Source: Gnetum montanum (taxonomy: Eukaryota; Streptophyta; Gnetopsida; Gnetales; Gnetaceae). From it: 64,000 nt of DNA. How positions within the stretch are numbered: position 1 is the stretch's first letter; every line of letters starts with the position of its first letter. A model generated the notes under the pieces. It searched no databases. It had not been told where the DNA came from and saw nothing but the letters and a program-made list of their open reading frames with translations. The stretch covers positions 116,019-180,018 of the forward strand of contig MNCI01026259.1 in NCBI GenBank assembly GCA_015680685.1, written 5' to 3'. This document shows, in pieces, positions 22,876-34,094 of this stretch. A program made the position numbers and the translations under genes.

Positions 22876-23350
22876 TTTGGGCCTATTTCCCAACATAGAA
22901 ACTCCCTATTGGCTACTCTCCCTATAAGCTAGTGTACAGAAAACTTCCAATACTCCTAATTTACTGTAAGCTCCGTACACTCTCAACAACCCATGACTTG
23001 GATCTTGACCTAAGTATAACACAAAAAAAAAAAAGACTAATCAACCTCAATGTGCTAGAAAAAAATTGATTGGTAGTCCTATCTTTGAATGAAGGGCATA
23101 AGACATTCAACAAACAATGTCATGATCTTAAAATATGGAAAGTGAAATTTCAACCAGAAGATAAGGTTCTCTACTAGAATCCCACACATGTACCTTAGAA
23201 CAATAAATTCAAATGTTTTGGGAAGGGCCTTATATAATTGATGAAACCTTTCCTTTTGGGGCCATTATCATATACAAACTTGCAAGGACAAACAAAAAGT
23301 AGTTGATCAACATCCAATAGATAAAGCCTTTCCACAAGCCAAAGTAAGCT
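22876..23350 (+). pseudogene. Element A integrase, C-terminal part
   Basis: The integrase frame interrupted at 4896 resumes here: WAY, then PIGYSPYKLVYRKLP (22880-22940) in one frame. After a damaged middle comes the C-terminal GPY/F module, MFWEGPYIIDETFPFGAII, with GPY at 23225-23233. This split reading frame is the clearest proof that B inserted into A. The TAG in place of Gln/Trp fits the general decay. Confidence 0.85.
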
Positions 23351-24620
23351 AGTGCAACAAATACCTCCACGGATGGGTAACCACACTCAATTTTTTGGAT
23401 ATCCTCCTTCTAGCACAGTCGTGGGGAAGATGGCCATCTTTGCTAATCATATACATGGCTTCTTAGTTTTTTTATTCTTTGTTTTACACATTTATGTTTT
23501 TGCAATTTGTTTATTTTACACCTTTTTGATTTTAAAACTTTTTCCTATTTTACACTATTTTTTGTTTTACACCATTGTTAGTACATTTAAATCTTTCTTG
23601 AGTATTTTACACTTTCTTATATATTTTAATTTATTTTTAGTATGATTTTCTAATTTTTTTTAATAAATGTGCTTTGTGCCAACAAGACACAGTGGTGTTG
23701 TAGCTACTACTAATGGTGGTTTTTGCTTAATATTTTGTTTGCTAATGTCTAGTTTCTATTTTTGAATTTTTGTACTGATGGCTAAGTCATGATTTCCTTT
23801 TCATGGAATAGGTAGTGAGTCCATGACATCCACCCATCCACAAACTCTATGGTTTTTCTTGTTTTGAAAGTTTGAGATCCCTCTATATTAAATAAACTTT
23901 TAATAAATTTTTAACCTTGGTAGTTTCCAAAATTGGAAAGATTCAAAGGTTTGCATAGGGTGTGATTTCAAGGGAATTCAATACTCTTTGTACTCTTCTA
24001 CTTGCTCGAGTGCATGAGTGTTTTCATAGACTTCTTACCATTCCATGTCAACCAATAATAGGAAGTTAAACAAAGTCTTTGCATGGTGTGGTTCCCATCC
24101 AAAAAAAATGAAAAAAAAAACATGATGGAAATTTAAAGCACACCCTTGAGATAAATAAATGAGCTACAAGCATTGGTTATGGGAGTAGAAAGACATGTTT
24201 CCCATGCTTGAAGGTCCCCTCTAACTAAGACCCTATCTCTCACTTATTGCTTCTCTTTATGGAATGGTGTTTATTCTATGGAATCACTCTTTTATCTTCA
24301 AGACATGGATTGGTCTTGGAGTGATGATGCGAAATCACTAAAAGTGGTTGGTTTTGGTCTAGACTAAGGATGGATCTTCTCAGGTCATTTAAACACAAAT
24401 CCATAAGGGACTTCTTATGACCTTAGTTCAAAATTCCATTCCACCTTCTCCATCATCCATCTATGCTAACTGTAACTCACCTCACTACCAATGTTCATGT
24501 TCTTAATTTGGTGTCTTTGTTTGATGTACTTGAAGTCTTGGGTAGAATCATTTAGGTTTTTATCCTTAACTTTCATCAACCATTAATCACCTATGAGGCC
24601 CACGAACTCCTTAGGTTGAG

Positions 24621-24677
24621 GTTATGCAAGGATAAACAAGGCATGTGCGTACTATGGAGACGACCCACTTGCATATC
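24621..24677 (+). ncRNA. Conserved hairpin, element A copy
   Basis: Arms GTTATGCAAG (24621-24630) and CTTGCATATC (24668-24677) pair at 9 of 10 positions across a 37-nt loop region containing GTGCGTACTATGGAGACGAC. The copies in D and E have different arm sequences that still pair and the same loop-region length. Probably acts as an RNA structure in the element transcript; role unknown. Confidence 0.6.
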
Positions 24678-24949
24678 TCTTGGTTGGGTTCATTAAGCCC
24701 CTTCTCCTTAGGCATTCTTGCAAACAAAATCTTTCATACACCCATCTTCTGCATCAAACCATGTGATGCTTTACATATTTTGTTATTTAAACATATTCTC
24801 CATTAAAAGTTTCAATTTTTGAGCTTTCAAAGACCCTATTCAATGATTTCATCATTTTCTTGGCTTTTCTACGACTCCATGGACTTCAAATTCATTCAAA
24901 ATTTCCTTGTATTTTTCAAGACATTCAAGTTTGAAAATTTCATCTATCA

Positions 24950-25045
24950 ACCTTGTATATGGGGCCATGTTGATGAAGCTAATGTGTATATGAGGCCTCA
25001 TGTACGTGGCCCCATCAAAATAGTGGAAAAATAGTATAAATATGC
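24950..25045 (+). promoter_or_regulatory. Internal U3-like promoter, element A
   Basis: Contains GGGGCCATGTTGATG and, 30 bp on, GAGGCCTCATGTACGTGGCC, followed by TATAAATA (25035-25042). The A LTR U3 has GAGGCCTCATCGACATGGCC (28652-28671) and its own TATA boxes. The motif is specific to A and not found in the D, E or C LTRs. It lies about 500 bp upstream of the post-pol ORF and could drive it. Confidence 0.55.
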
Positions 25046-25550
25046 ATGACCCCCCTTAGAAATTTTCACATTTTCTCACAAGCACCAAGGGAGTTTTTCA
25101 AATTTTCAAAGCCCAAACATTCTAGAGTCCATAAGTTTCTAACCGTTTATCCAAATCACTTCATTCTTTGACCTTGTAGTTACTAGAGGTAAGCTCTTAG
25201 TTGTGGGGAACACAAATGTGCCATTTTTTATAGAATTTTTTTTGCCATTTTTTCTAACTCATACAAAGATTTTGCCAAGACATCAACATTTAAACATCAA
25301 ATTACAGAAGTTAAAGCCTCCCATCGAGCTCTAGTGACACTTATAATGAAAATTAATTAATAAAATAAGAATAAAATACTTAATCTGCCATGGTCCAACC
25401 TTAGCCAAGTGTAACTAGCTGATGAGATAAGGTACTTAAAATATTCAAAGTTACACATTGTATCTACTAATCCATGGATGTGTTGTGATCACAAATGGCA
25501 TCAAAAGGGAAGCATACATAAGAAGTAGGATCATCTCAACAAAGGAAGAA

Positions 25551-28339
25551 ATGACCAAGAATGGAAAGGGGCCAAGTACAAGCCTAGGAAGAACCATTTG
25601 CAACCCACACTAGGAGTCCTCTTAGGGAAGAGACCAAAGTGAAATCTATTCATAAGATTCTAGAACCAATAACAACAATAGAACATTCCCATTAGGATGA
25701 GGCACTAGCTTAGTAAGAAAACCTAAGGTAACCTTGATAGAAGCCTTCTTGAATTAAATCAAATTAAGGAAGGTCCAAAAAATAGTACTCTAGGAGTTAA
25801 ACTTTGGCCCTTTTTTGGAGCAAGCACCTAAAGAATTACAGGACCAACTAAAGGCCTCTCCTATGTGGCCAATTATGACTTCCACTAGGGAGTGGTACAT
25901 GGGAGAGAAATTCTTATTCTGGAACAATAGGCAAGCTAGTTCAATGATCAAAATCAAGGACATATAAGTGTCCTACTTGGTGTAGGCCATTGCTGAAGTG
26001 CTTAGGTTGCCAAAAATAAGGCAAATCTCACTAAGATTTTAATGTAGGAGGACCCCAACATCAAAAAGGAATGGGTGCAATGATGCTATGCTATTAATTA
26101 CAAGGAGTTTGATGTGTTCACACTGGTAGAAAGGATTCACTACAAGATTTTGGCCTTCAACCTAAATCCCATAGTGAGGCCCAACAAGATCACCTTCTTT
26201 TCTACCTGTGCGTGCACTACTCTGAGTGGGAGATTCCCTATCAACCTTCCACAACTAATCTATCTAGAGATGAAGAAGATATTTAAAGAAAATGAATGTG
26301 GAAGGAAGACACTCTCCTTTCCATGCCTCATTAGAAAATTCTATCAGAGGGAAGGGATAGGCTATTATGCAAATGATGTTGCTAGGGATGCTTTGACTAC
26401 TAATTGGGAAGAGATGATGAAAGAAAAAATGCCTACAATAATCATTCAAGAAGAGGAGTAGTAGCCACCACCTCCACCTACCACTTAAACAACTATGTCA
26501 GATATCACTACAACAATCCAATAGTTACACAAATACTAGGAATGGTTCTTGAGTGATTAAGAGCAACAAGTAGGTGTGAGTGGTGGGGATCCATCTATGT
26601 ACCTACCAATGATGAGTCACCTAAACAAGGTGGCCTAAATAGTCAGCTTGATGGGGGAAGGTGGATCCATTTTCTTAACCCAATGAACGTAATTATTCGC
26701 AAGGTCTAATGCTAGCACTAGAGATGTCACAATATCTCTCATAGAATAGCAACCACTCCCAGAAATCTCTTGGAACATTACAACCTTCTCCATGCACTTG
26801 GAGGAAGGTGAGGAGCCAATAGTGCTAGTGATGTAGCACCAAGGGTAGGAGATATTAGTAAAGATGGTTGCTAATAGAATTTCCAAAACACTCAATGCAC
26901 TTGCAGCATTAGTACCAAACATCACTACACTTAAAGACATGCAAATGTCCACAAAAATCATAAGTAGAAAATTAAGCATAACATAGCATGAAGAACTACT
27001 GGATGGACTAGTGGGAATTGGGCAACCACTTCTAGATGTCTTTGATCTTCCAAATATTATTACTACAAATCAATCAGAGCTACTAGAGGCAAGGGGAAAA
27101 AACATTATCTTAGAAGGGCAACTCAAAACAACTGAGCTAAATTAATGTATGGCTGCTAAAGTTGCTAAATTAAGAGTACAAATTACTGACCATGCATTTC
27201 TCAACTTGACATTGATAAAAGATGAAGATCTTGAATAGCTTCAGACCAAACTGAAAAGGGTTGAGGATGCGATGGAGATAATGGTGTTCTACTAATCCTT
27301 GGCAAAGGCTACCCAACACAAAATTCAAAAGGCCTTGGATTTCACTTACTGGGAGAATGTGCAACTGACTACAGAAAACCATCACCTGTGAAATGTTTAT
27401 GAGCATAAACAATAGTTGATAACTTTATCCATCAACAATAGGTGCAACTAGCCAAAGCGAGCACAGAGCTAAGGAGATTGGTAACTAAAAATAGAAATCT
27501 CTCCATGGAGGAGGTCCATGCCCTTTACCAGAAGACTATAATAGAGGTATCCACTTGGAAATCAAAGGCTCTTAAATTTGAGAAAGTCAAGGATCATTAC
27601 AGAGATTAGTTTGGTCTACAGAAAGCAAGTAATGAAAAGAACATCTAGTTGGTGAAGGAAAAATTAAATGAAACGCTCTAGCAACTCTAACAAGGAAGAG
27701 AAGTTTAGCAACCTATCATTGATGGGATAGATGCCTATAATAAGGTGAAAATCCACATGAAGGAGCTGAGATTGAGGAAATGATAGAATACATGGAGCTA
27801 GCCAATCTCTAATATGCAAATCTAACTATGTTGACTATTAGATGACCATGGTTGTAAGTGGCCAGCTCATACTTGTTGTACGAGGTCAAGTCCAAATACC
27901 ACAAGGAAACCAAGAAAAAGCTTGTAGTAGCAAACAAAAAACTTGAGGTTCTCAAGGAAAATACATTGACCAAAGATCTACAGTTGAGAACTTGGCCAAA
28001 AGAAGGAATAAATACCATGAGCTAGAAAATGCAGTCAGGACGTTTGATGTCAAATGCAAACAATTCACTACTTGGCTTGTTAACATTAAAGAGTTATTCC
28101 TAGTAATGCCCTATCCATGGGATATCCCCATTCCATTCTACATTGGCGATGCCACATGAACTATGAATGATCCCCAAAGTAAGAAGGAGAAGATGAAGAC
28201 ATTACTACATGCCTTTTGCCTTCCACCAGAGGCTGCAATTGTAGTAGGACAACCATAGCAGCCTTAGCCACTACATGTGCTTGAAGCTGGTGAAGGTCCT
28301 TTAGAACCTCAGGAACCTCCACCACCTAGGACTATTTGA
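25551..28339 (+). pseudogene. Element A post-pol ORF: coiled-coil protein
   Basis: About 900 codons once frames are followed. N-terminal part poorly preserved. A globular part at 26114-26461 is open (FPINLPQLIYLEMKKIF, KTLSFPCLIRKFYQREGIGY), then a proline-rich spacer, then long Lys/Glu-rich heptad-like sequence (27080-28000), and a conserved end: FTTWLVNIKELFLVMPYPWDIP near 28060-28130. D and E have homologues. The 'T(L)PFP(C/Y)LI(R/K)' block recalls the post-pol or env-like ORFs of Athila elements, but I see no signal peptide or membrane segment. Function unknown. Confidence 0.7.
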
Positions 28340-28560
28340 TCTTCTCAACCGTCATCATGCCATCAGAGGATGTCCTATCCAGTTTTAATTAGTCATGTCA
28401 TGGTGTTCAATTTTGTGTCATAAACACTATAAGTTTTTATAATGTTGTTGATTTGTACACTCAGGCAGTTAGTTTTGTCAAATTAGTTTTTTATGTCAAG
28501 AGTTAATTAATAATCCCATACCTTCCCAATTTTGTAAAGGAACTTGAGGATGAGTTTTCA

Positions 28561-28576
28561 TTTAGTTGTGGGGGCA
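28561..28576 (+). promoter_or_regulatory. Element A polypurine tract
   Basis: TTTAGTTGTGGGGGCA directly before the 3' LTR; D has TTTAGTTGTGGGGGTA at the same place. Confidence 0.7.
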
Positions 28577-29465
28577 TGATGAATTGTTGTTGTGTCATGT
28601 CTATGGGTCCTCATTGATGTGGCCTCATTAATGAGGCCTCATCGACATGGCCCTATCTATGTGATGTTGCCCCATCGACGGAGCCACATCAACATAGCAT
28701 TTGCTACATATATAAGGCCCCATAGACATGGCTCTTGAATAAAGTTTATAAATACATGCTCATTAGCCATGTTTATGGGATGGCTTGTAATAGTTGTAGC
28801 AAAGCTCTTTTAGTTTTGTCATTTGAGAGTTAGAATATTTCTCTAAGTACCTACAGTAAGATTCAAAAGGTGTACAAATCTTTATTTGAGCATTATTGTA
28901 CCTGAACACACCAATGTGAATGGTAATAAAGATGAGCCTTTTGATCAAACCTTGAAGCACTTGGAATAGATTAATGATTCATTTATGCATTTATTATTTT
29001 CATTAATTATGCAATTAATTAAGCTATACTATATTTCAAGTGCTAGTTAATTAATTAAGCTAAATATATTAAACACATAAGTATGACCTCTTTGAGCGTA
29101 AACATGTATTCACTTGGTAATCCCAATAGTGGATACATGGGTTCAAGAAGTGTATGGAAAGTGGGACTAGATGCTTATGTTAGGGATATTTAGAAATTAG
29201 TTATTAAAATACTTCAATTATCTATTTTAACCAGTAGGAGCATAAAACATAAAATAATAAAAATCATATGCCTCAATTACACTTAACCATACCTTTGTGT
29301 ATCACAAGTGTAATTGAGAAGACAACAAATGACTATTAAGGCAAAGTTCACTTCCTAGAAGACTAGTGTGCTAGAAGACATAGAGCCTATAGAATTCAAC
29401 TAGATTGCACATAAATGCTTTGTGATTTGTATAGTTGGGTGTAGGGGTACCTTGATTGTTCATCA
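28577..29465 (+). repeat. Element A 3' LTR
   Basis: 889 bp, TGATGAATTG to GTTCATCA. U3 carries GGCCTCATTAATGAGGCC, a perfect 18-bp palindrome (28630-28647), and related GGCC-CAT-GAC-ATGGCCC units. TATA candidates are TATATAAGG (28709) and TATAAATAC (28747). AATAAA lies at 28925-28930. Closest relative in the window is the F LTR (58899-59752). The 5 bp after it are CCTAA. Confidence 0.85.
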
Positions 29466-31042
29466 CCTAACCTCTTTGAAATGGCTATCCTTAGGGTTGA
29501 ACCCAGGTCTTACAACTTTTTAAAAAGTACTTTATTATCACTCCAAATAGTGGTTGCTCTACTTATTATTATAGTTACTTTAAAATTTAGACTTTATTTT
29601 ACAAAAAAAATTGTAAAAAATAATTATATATGCATCAATTTTTAACTTTGCTTGCACATATAGCCAACATGAAACTTTTATAGAACTTAAGCAAAACTTT
29701 CATGAAAACTAGAGTGAATCCTATTACCGTATTTCATATTAACTACAATAAGTTATTAATTTATCCTTATTTTTCTCCATAAACTTGGTTTTAGATGTAG
29801 ATTTATAAATATGATTCATTGTGTTTTTGCTAATGTTAATGCTTCTCTTGCTATATAAGTAGGTATAAGGACTCATTTTTTATTAGTAGATCTATTAAAA
29901 ATGGTTGTCCTTTAGCTCCTTATTAAAACACCCCAAAGAAAATTCATATTTTAGCTCATAGCCAAAATTCTTTGTAATTTGGTGGAGAAATAAAGGTAGA
30001 TACAATTGCTTTATTTTGCCAAAAATATGGTGTTATAGCCTCATGTTACTAGAATTTAAGACCTCATGCATCCTAGCTTATAGAAGTTGCAAAGTCCATG
30101 TATGTTAGCTTATGGAAGCTATGAATGCTTCAAAAACTACAAAATTTGATACCTTAGCCTCATACATTAGGCATTCTAGTTTTGTACACTAGACAAACTA
30201 CAAAAAAAAAAAAAAAAACATATAAGATTTGGATTTTAATCTTGTATGTTGGGCATAAAACGTTTTTATGCTTGATAGTGTACATAGACAACATACAGAG
30301 AGTAAAGAATTAGATAAAATTACTTGCACACTGCATGTAGGTGTTCCAGGTATGATAGAAGGTGCCAAAAATTTATCAGCAATCATGGAAAAATTAATTG
30401 GCAACAAGAGAGGAGCCCAAGGCTTATTTAAACAAGAATCTATTTCATTGCAAGGACTTTTGGCATTTTGCATCTATACTAAAATTGAGACTTTGGGGTA
30501 GTGCAAATATCCAAGAGTCCATGATGATCATCATCATTTTTCCACAGCACAAACCACTAGAGCAAACAAGCAAGGTTAAGGAGTAGATTAGTGTAGATAT
30601 GTTGCAAAATACACCATGAAATTATATCAATGCTTAAGAATGTTATTGTATCTTTTGGGTTTTCTAAAATCCATAATTTGTATCTCATAAACCTTTGCTT
30701 GTAATATTTTATTTCAAAGGATTAATATCAAAGTTGTAGTTCTACCTTTATTTTCTCAATTTTTTGTCTATCATCTTGTTTAGGTCTTCCATGCTACATT
30801 TTGAAATTAAGATGATCATTTGTATTTTTTTTATCATCCAATAACAGACCCTATAAGTCCTCATTTGATCAACAAGACCATTTAAGGTGCTCACAGATCC
30901 TTCTTGAGGCTTGTGGATCTATGGGTTAAACTGTTCTAATGGGGATCTTCAATCCTTCAATACCAAATTTTTTTATCACTATAGTTTCTAGCACTAGAAG
31001 TAGGGCCATTACCTAACTTCTTCATCTAAATTTTTTGCATTG
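29466..31042. other. Unassigned host or older-element sequence, left part
   Basis: AT-rich sequence not matching the elements here. An 18-nt A run lies at about 30201. A 77-codon frame at 30268-30501 (+) is open, but I do not recognise it. The sequence continues at 48829 after removal of D; the junction duplicates CATTG (31038-31042). Confidence 0.45.
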
Positions 31043-31900
31043 TGATGAGTCATGAATTTGTCAGCCTTGATATTGGATACCCAATATCAGAGCTAGGAAG
31101 CAATGTCAAATATCTGATATCATCTCCTCTATTCTAGCCTATAAATACAACACTTGGGTGCATGGTTGAGACAACACAACAATAATAGAGAAGATAGTTT
31201 TAGTTCTCAGTTTCTGATAGTCTTTCTTAGAGTTCTGTTATTCCCAGTGCATGCCCATAGTATGATGTTTGTAATCGTATGACACCTTTGTTCAAGTGTG
31301 ATGTACTTAGACACGTTACATGACTAAAAATAAAGATCAAGATTACTCCCATCATTGTAGCATCCACTTAGATTATTATTGATTTTGATTATTAATTATT
31401 TATTGTCCATTTAGTTAACATTTTCATTTATTACTATTTACTATTCTTGTCATTAAGAAGAATGCGTACACCTTAGTCATAAGCACTTAAGTGTAAGTGC
31501 TTGGTAACCTAGCAGTGTATCATCTGGCACACCTAGTGACATAGGCTTGGAAACCCCAGAAGTAGTCTTATGAAGTCCAAGTCATGTACAAACAATTAAA
31601 AGCAGATATTCATCACACATAGGCTAGTTTAGATTTTACTCTCCATTGTTCTGTAGGTTAATTAATTCATCTCTTTATCATCATTAGGAGTAGCATAAAA
31701 TTAGACAACATCATATGACTCACTTTGGACTAAACCACATGTAACAAAGTTGCCACTAGTCCAAGTGGGAAGATAGCGAGCTACAAATAGAGCATAACAA
31801 TCTAGATACCACAATTAGTCCCATCATGAAATTTGACCAAATCATGCATGAATGCTTGTGATTCATATGGTTAATCATAGGGGTACTTCATCACTCATCA
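31043..31900 (+). repeat. Element D 5' LTR
   Basis: 858 bp, TGATGAGTCATG to CACTCATCA. U3 has GATATTGGATACCCAATATC (31075-31094, near-perfect palindrome) and a second, looser pair. TATAAATAC lies at about 31139, AATAAA at 31329-31334. Confidence 0.9.
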
Positions 31901-31901
31901 T

Positions 31902-31920
31902 TGATGCCATTACCTGGGAT
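31902..31920 (+). promoter_or_regulatory. Element D primer-binding site (decayed)
   Basis: TGATGCCATTACCTGGGAT, one base after the LTR, a decayed form of TGGCACCGTTTCTGGGGAT seen in E, F and C. The layout resembles the Athila primer site usually attributed to tRNA-Asp; that assignment is from memory. Confidence 0.65.
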
Positions 31921-33159
31921 GGTGCTATTCATCTATATTAGTTATATTATGCACGATCATGTAATGAATGAAAATGTTGATAGCTAGAACACCGAGGGCT
32001 TCATGGGCGCACAACCTAACCCCACCTCTGCATGAAGGCCTTATCAGAAAATGAAGGTAGAGTGCCCTGGATGATCTTGTTGATCAAACAGGGACTTTGC
32101 TAATTGGAATTGGGGTGGTGGGGTGCAACTGGGGGGGGGGGGGGGAATTATTAGCCAACATGCAAATGTAAGTGACATGAAATAGTACTAAGTATCAAAG
32201 TGATGCTTCATGGTGCTAAGTGTAGAGCGTAGCCATGGAATGGGGGTGAGTGTAGCTAAGGGTTTCAACTGAAATGAGGGTGTCAACCCACGGAAACTAC
32301 CACCTGAGAGTAGTATATCATGATGATGCATGAAAAAGTGCAAAAAAATGCAAGAAAGACACAAGAAAATGCTAGAAATAGGAGAGAGAAATGAAACACC
32401 ACTCCAAGTGGGAGCATAGTTAACTTCAAAAGGGTCTTAGAAGGTACATAGTGTACAATAAGTGCAGTGGGAGCATAGTCATAGTCTCGATGGTGTCGGG
32501 CCATGAAGTCTGGTGCTCACCATGATGAATTGTGCTTGCCAGGTTGGTCACCGTGGTGTACCTTGCAGTGTTCTATAAGGTTGCAACAGGGTTGTAGTAT
32601 ACCATGTAGTGTAACTATGCCTCTCTATCAGTGTGGTGTGCTCTAGGTCTTGTTTTCCCATAAAGCTAAGTGCCAAGATGCAAAAATGCCAAATGCCAAA
32701 TGAAAGTGCCAACTGCCCACCAGAGAAAAATAGAAGCCAACCCTTAAAACATTAGGACACATGGGTATTTATAGGGCTAAGATTAACCCACATGGCAATG
32801 TAGTAGGTGGGACTAAGAGAAGAATTTAAAAAATTTTCTAAGTTTGGAGGTGACCAGAAAAAGTTTGAGAATTTTTCTAACTCTAGCTATTATGCTCACC
32901 CCTTGTTACTCATGGGATGCATAACTTAGTAGTTAGAAAAAATTTTACAAAACTGGTGTCTTGTGCTGGCTACACTAGCTATGCTCTAAAGTGTAGTAGG
33001 GGCAATGGGAGTGTAGCACAACAAATAGAAAAATTTCTATAGCTTGCTACACTCATCCCATGTTATGTGCAGGATGTGTAACTTAACAATTAGAAATTTT
33101 TTTGCAAAATTGGTGTCTCATGCTAGTTATGCTAACTACACTCTAGAGCATAATAGGGG

Positions 33160-33949
33160 TGATGAGCCGTGATATCGCATACGCAATATCACATCCGTGA
33201 TATCGCAGCCCATCATCAGTTCCATAAATATGAGGTGGCTTTCCCTTGTTCAGACATCTAGAGTTAGTCCCTTAGCCAAACTATAGCAGTTTTACCATTC
33301 CAGAGTTAGAATAATTTCCATGTGCCCATAGTAGGAGTCTCAAAGTGAACAGATCTTTATTCAAGCAAATTGTACCTGAGCACACATTTGTGTACGGCAA
33401 TAAAGACAAAATTTCTGATAAACCTTGCAGCATATGGACTAAGTTAATAGGATTTAATTTTTTTTAAATGTTTAAATGCTTTCCTAGATAATTAATCTCT
33501 CTTAACCCTTAACTCTCCTATTTAAGTGCATTCAGTACGACTGCTTCGAGCACGTGTGTAACACTTAGTAACCCAGTAACAAGTAGCGTTTGGTAATCCC
33601 AGTAGCGTTGCACTAGTTCAGGGTGTGTGTGGCAAGTGGGAATAGATACTGGTGCTAGGATAATTAGAACTTAGTTAATGAATAGTTAATGAAAATTAGT
33701 CATTTATTCTCTTCACCTTTCCCCTCTTAGCATAGGCGTTAAAAAGATAAAAGATATAAAAGTCATACACGTTATGCCTACTTAACCATACAATCGCGAC
33801 AATACAAGTAAGTCTGGGAAGACAGCGATTAATTAACCTTAAGTGTTCCATTAGGGTGCATAAGCACTTAGTCCTTGGAGTTTGACTGGATCACACATGA
33901 GACGATCGTATTCATATGGTTGAGTGTAGGGGTACCTCACCACTCATCA
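33160..33949 (+). repeat. Element C 5' LTR
   Basis: TGATGAG to CTCATCA, a 7-bp perfect terminal inverted repeat. U3 has GATATCGCATACGCAATATC (33170-33189), a near palindrome. CATAAATA lies at about 33223 and AATAAA at 33399-33404. Confidence 0.93.
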
Positions 33950-33950
33950 T

Positions 33951-33969
33951 TAGCACCGTTTCTGGGGAC
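33951..33969 (+). promoter_or_regulatory. Element C primer-binding site
   Basis: TAGCACCGTTTCTGGGGAC, one base after the LTR; TGG has decayed to TAG. Same site type as D, E and F. Confidence 0.75.
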
Positions 33970-34094
33970 TTAGTTGTGTGTGCACTATGTAGAACATAGA
34001 AGATCATCCATATCATTGGAAGCTAGAACGAGCCCTTAGGGTTGATCAAAATAAAAACAAGACAACAGTAAATAGCACACCAAACAAGACAAAA

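Larger units (their letters stand above)
23351..25550 (+). other. Element A conserved non-coding region between pol and post-pol ORF
   Basis: Starts with a G-rich motif (GTGGGGAAGATGGCC, 23420) and a T-rich stretch (23460-23660), followed by blocks shared with C, D and E: 'gggtgtgatttcaaggga' (about 23958), 'gcatggtgtggttc' (about 24083), 'tgatgatgcgaaatcact' (about 24321), a hairpin (24621-24677), a U3-like promoter (24950-25045) and TTAGTTGTGGGG (about 25198). Frames here are short and not shared between copies. Roughly 2 kb long in all four elements. Confidence 0.7.
326..29465 (+). mobile_element. Element A: Athila-like Ty3/gypsy retrotransposon, split by element B
   Basis: Domain order is gag, protease, RT, RNase H, integrase, a long non-coding region, a post-pol coiled-coil ORF, a polypurine tract and a 3' LTR. 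Its own sequence is 326-4896 plus about 22876-29465; 4897-22869 is the inserted element B. The order PR-RT-RH-IN, the FMDD catalytic centre in RT, the HX4C-type Gag knuckle and a long extra ORF after integrase point to the Athila branch of Ty3/gypsy. It is the only copy here with the full pol set. All frames carry stops and indels, so it is not functional. Confidence 0.85.

Noticed and set aside
23352-23645. Open frame rich in Phe, Leu and Ile, resembling a membrane protein
   Set aside because: T-rich spacer after integrase; the same spacer in C, D and E has no matching frame.
25551-28339. Endogenous pararetrovirus protein because of the coiled coil
   Set aside because: The element has LTRs, integrase and a PPT directly beside it, and no movement-protein domain is seen.
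29500-29530. tRNA-like 'gttgaacccaggtc' stretch
   Set aside because: No cloverleaf arms can be built around it; no tRNA gene found in the window.
30201-30218. A run of 18 A as a retroposon tail
   Set aside because: No LINE or SINE sequence upstream and no flanking direct repeat visible.
32131-32145. 15-nt G run as a functional quadruplex
   Set aside because: Only the solo LTR has it; the B LTRs have short G runs there, so it is likely slippage or a sequencing effect.
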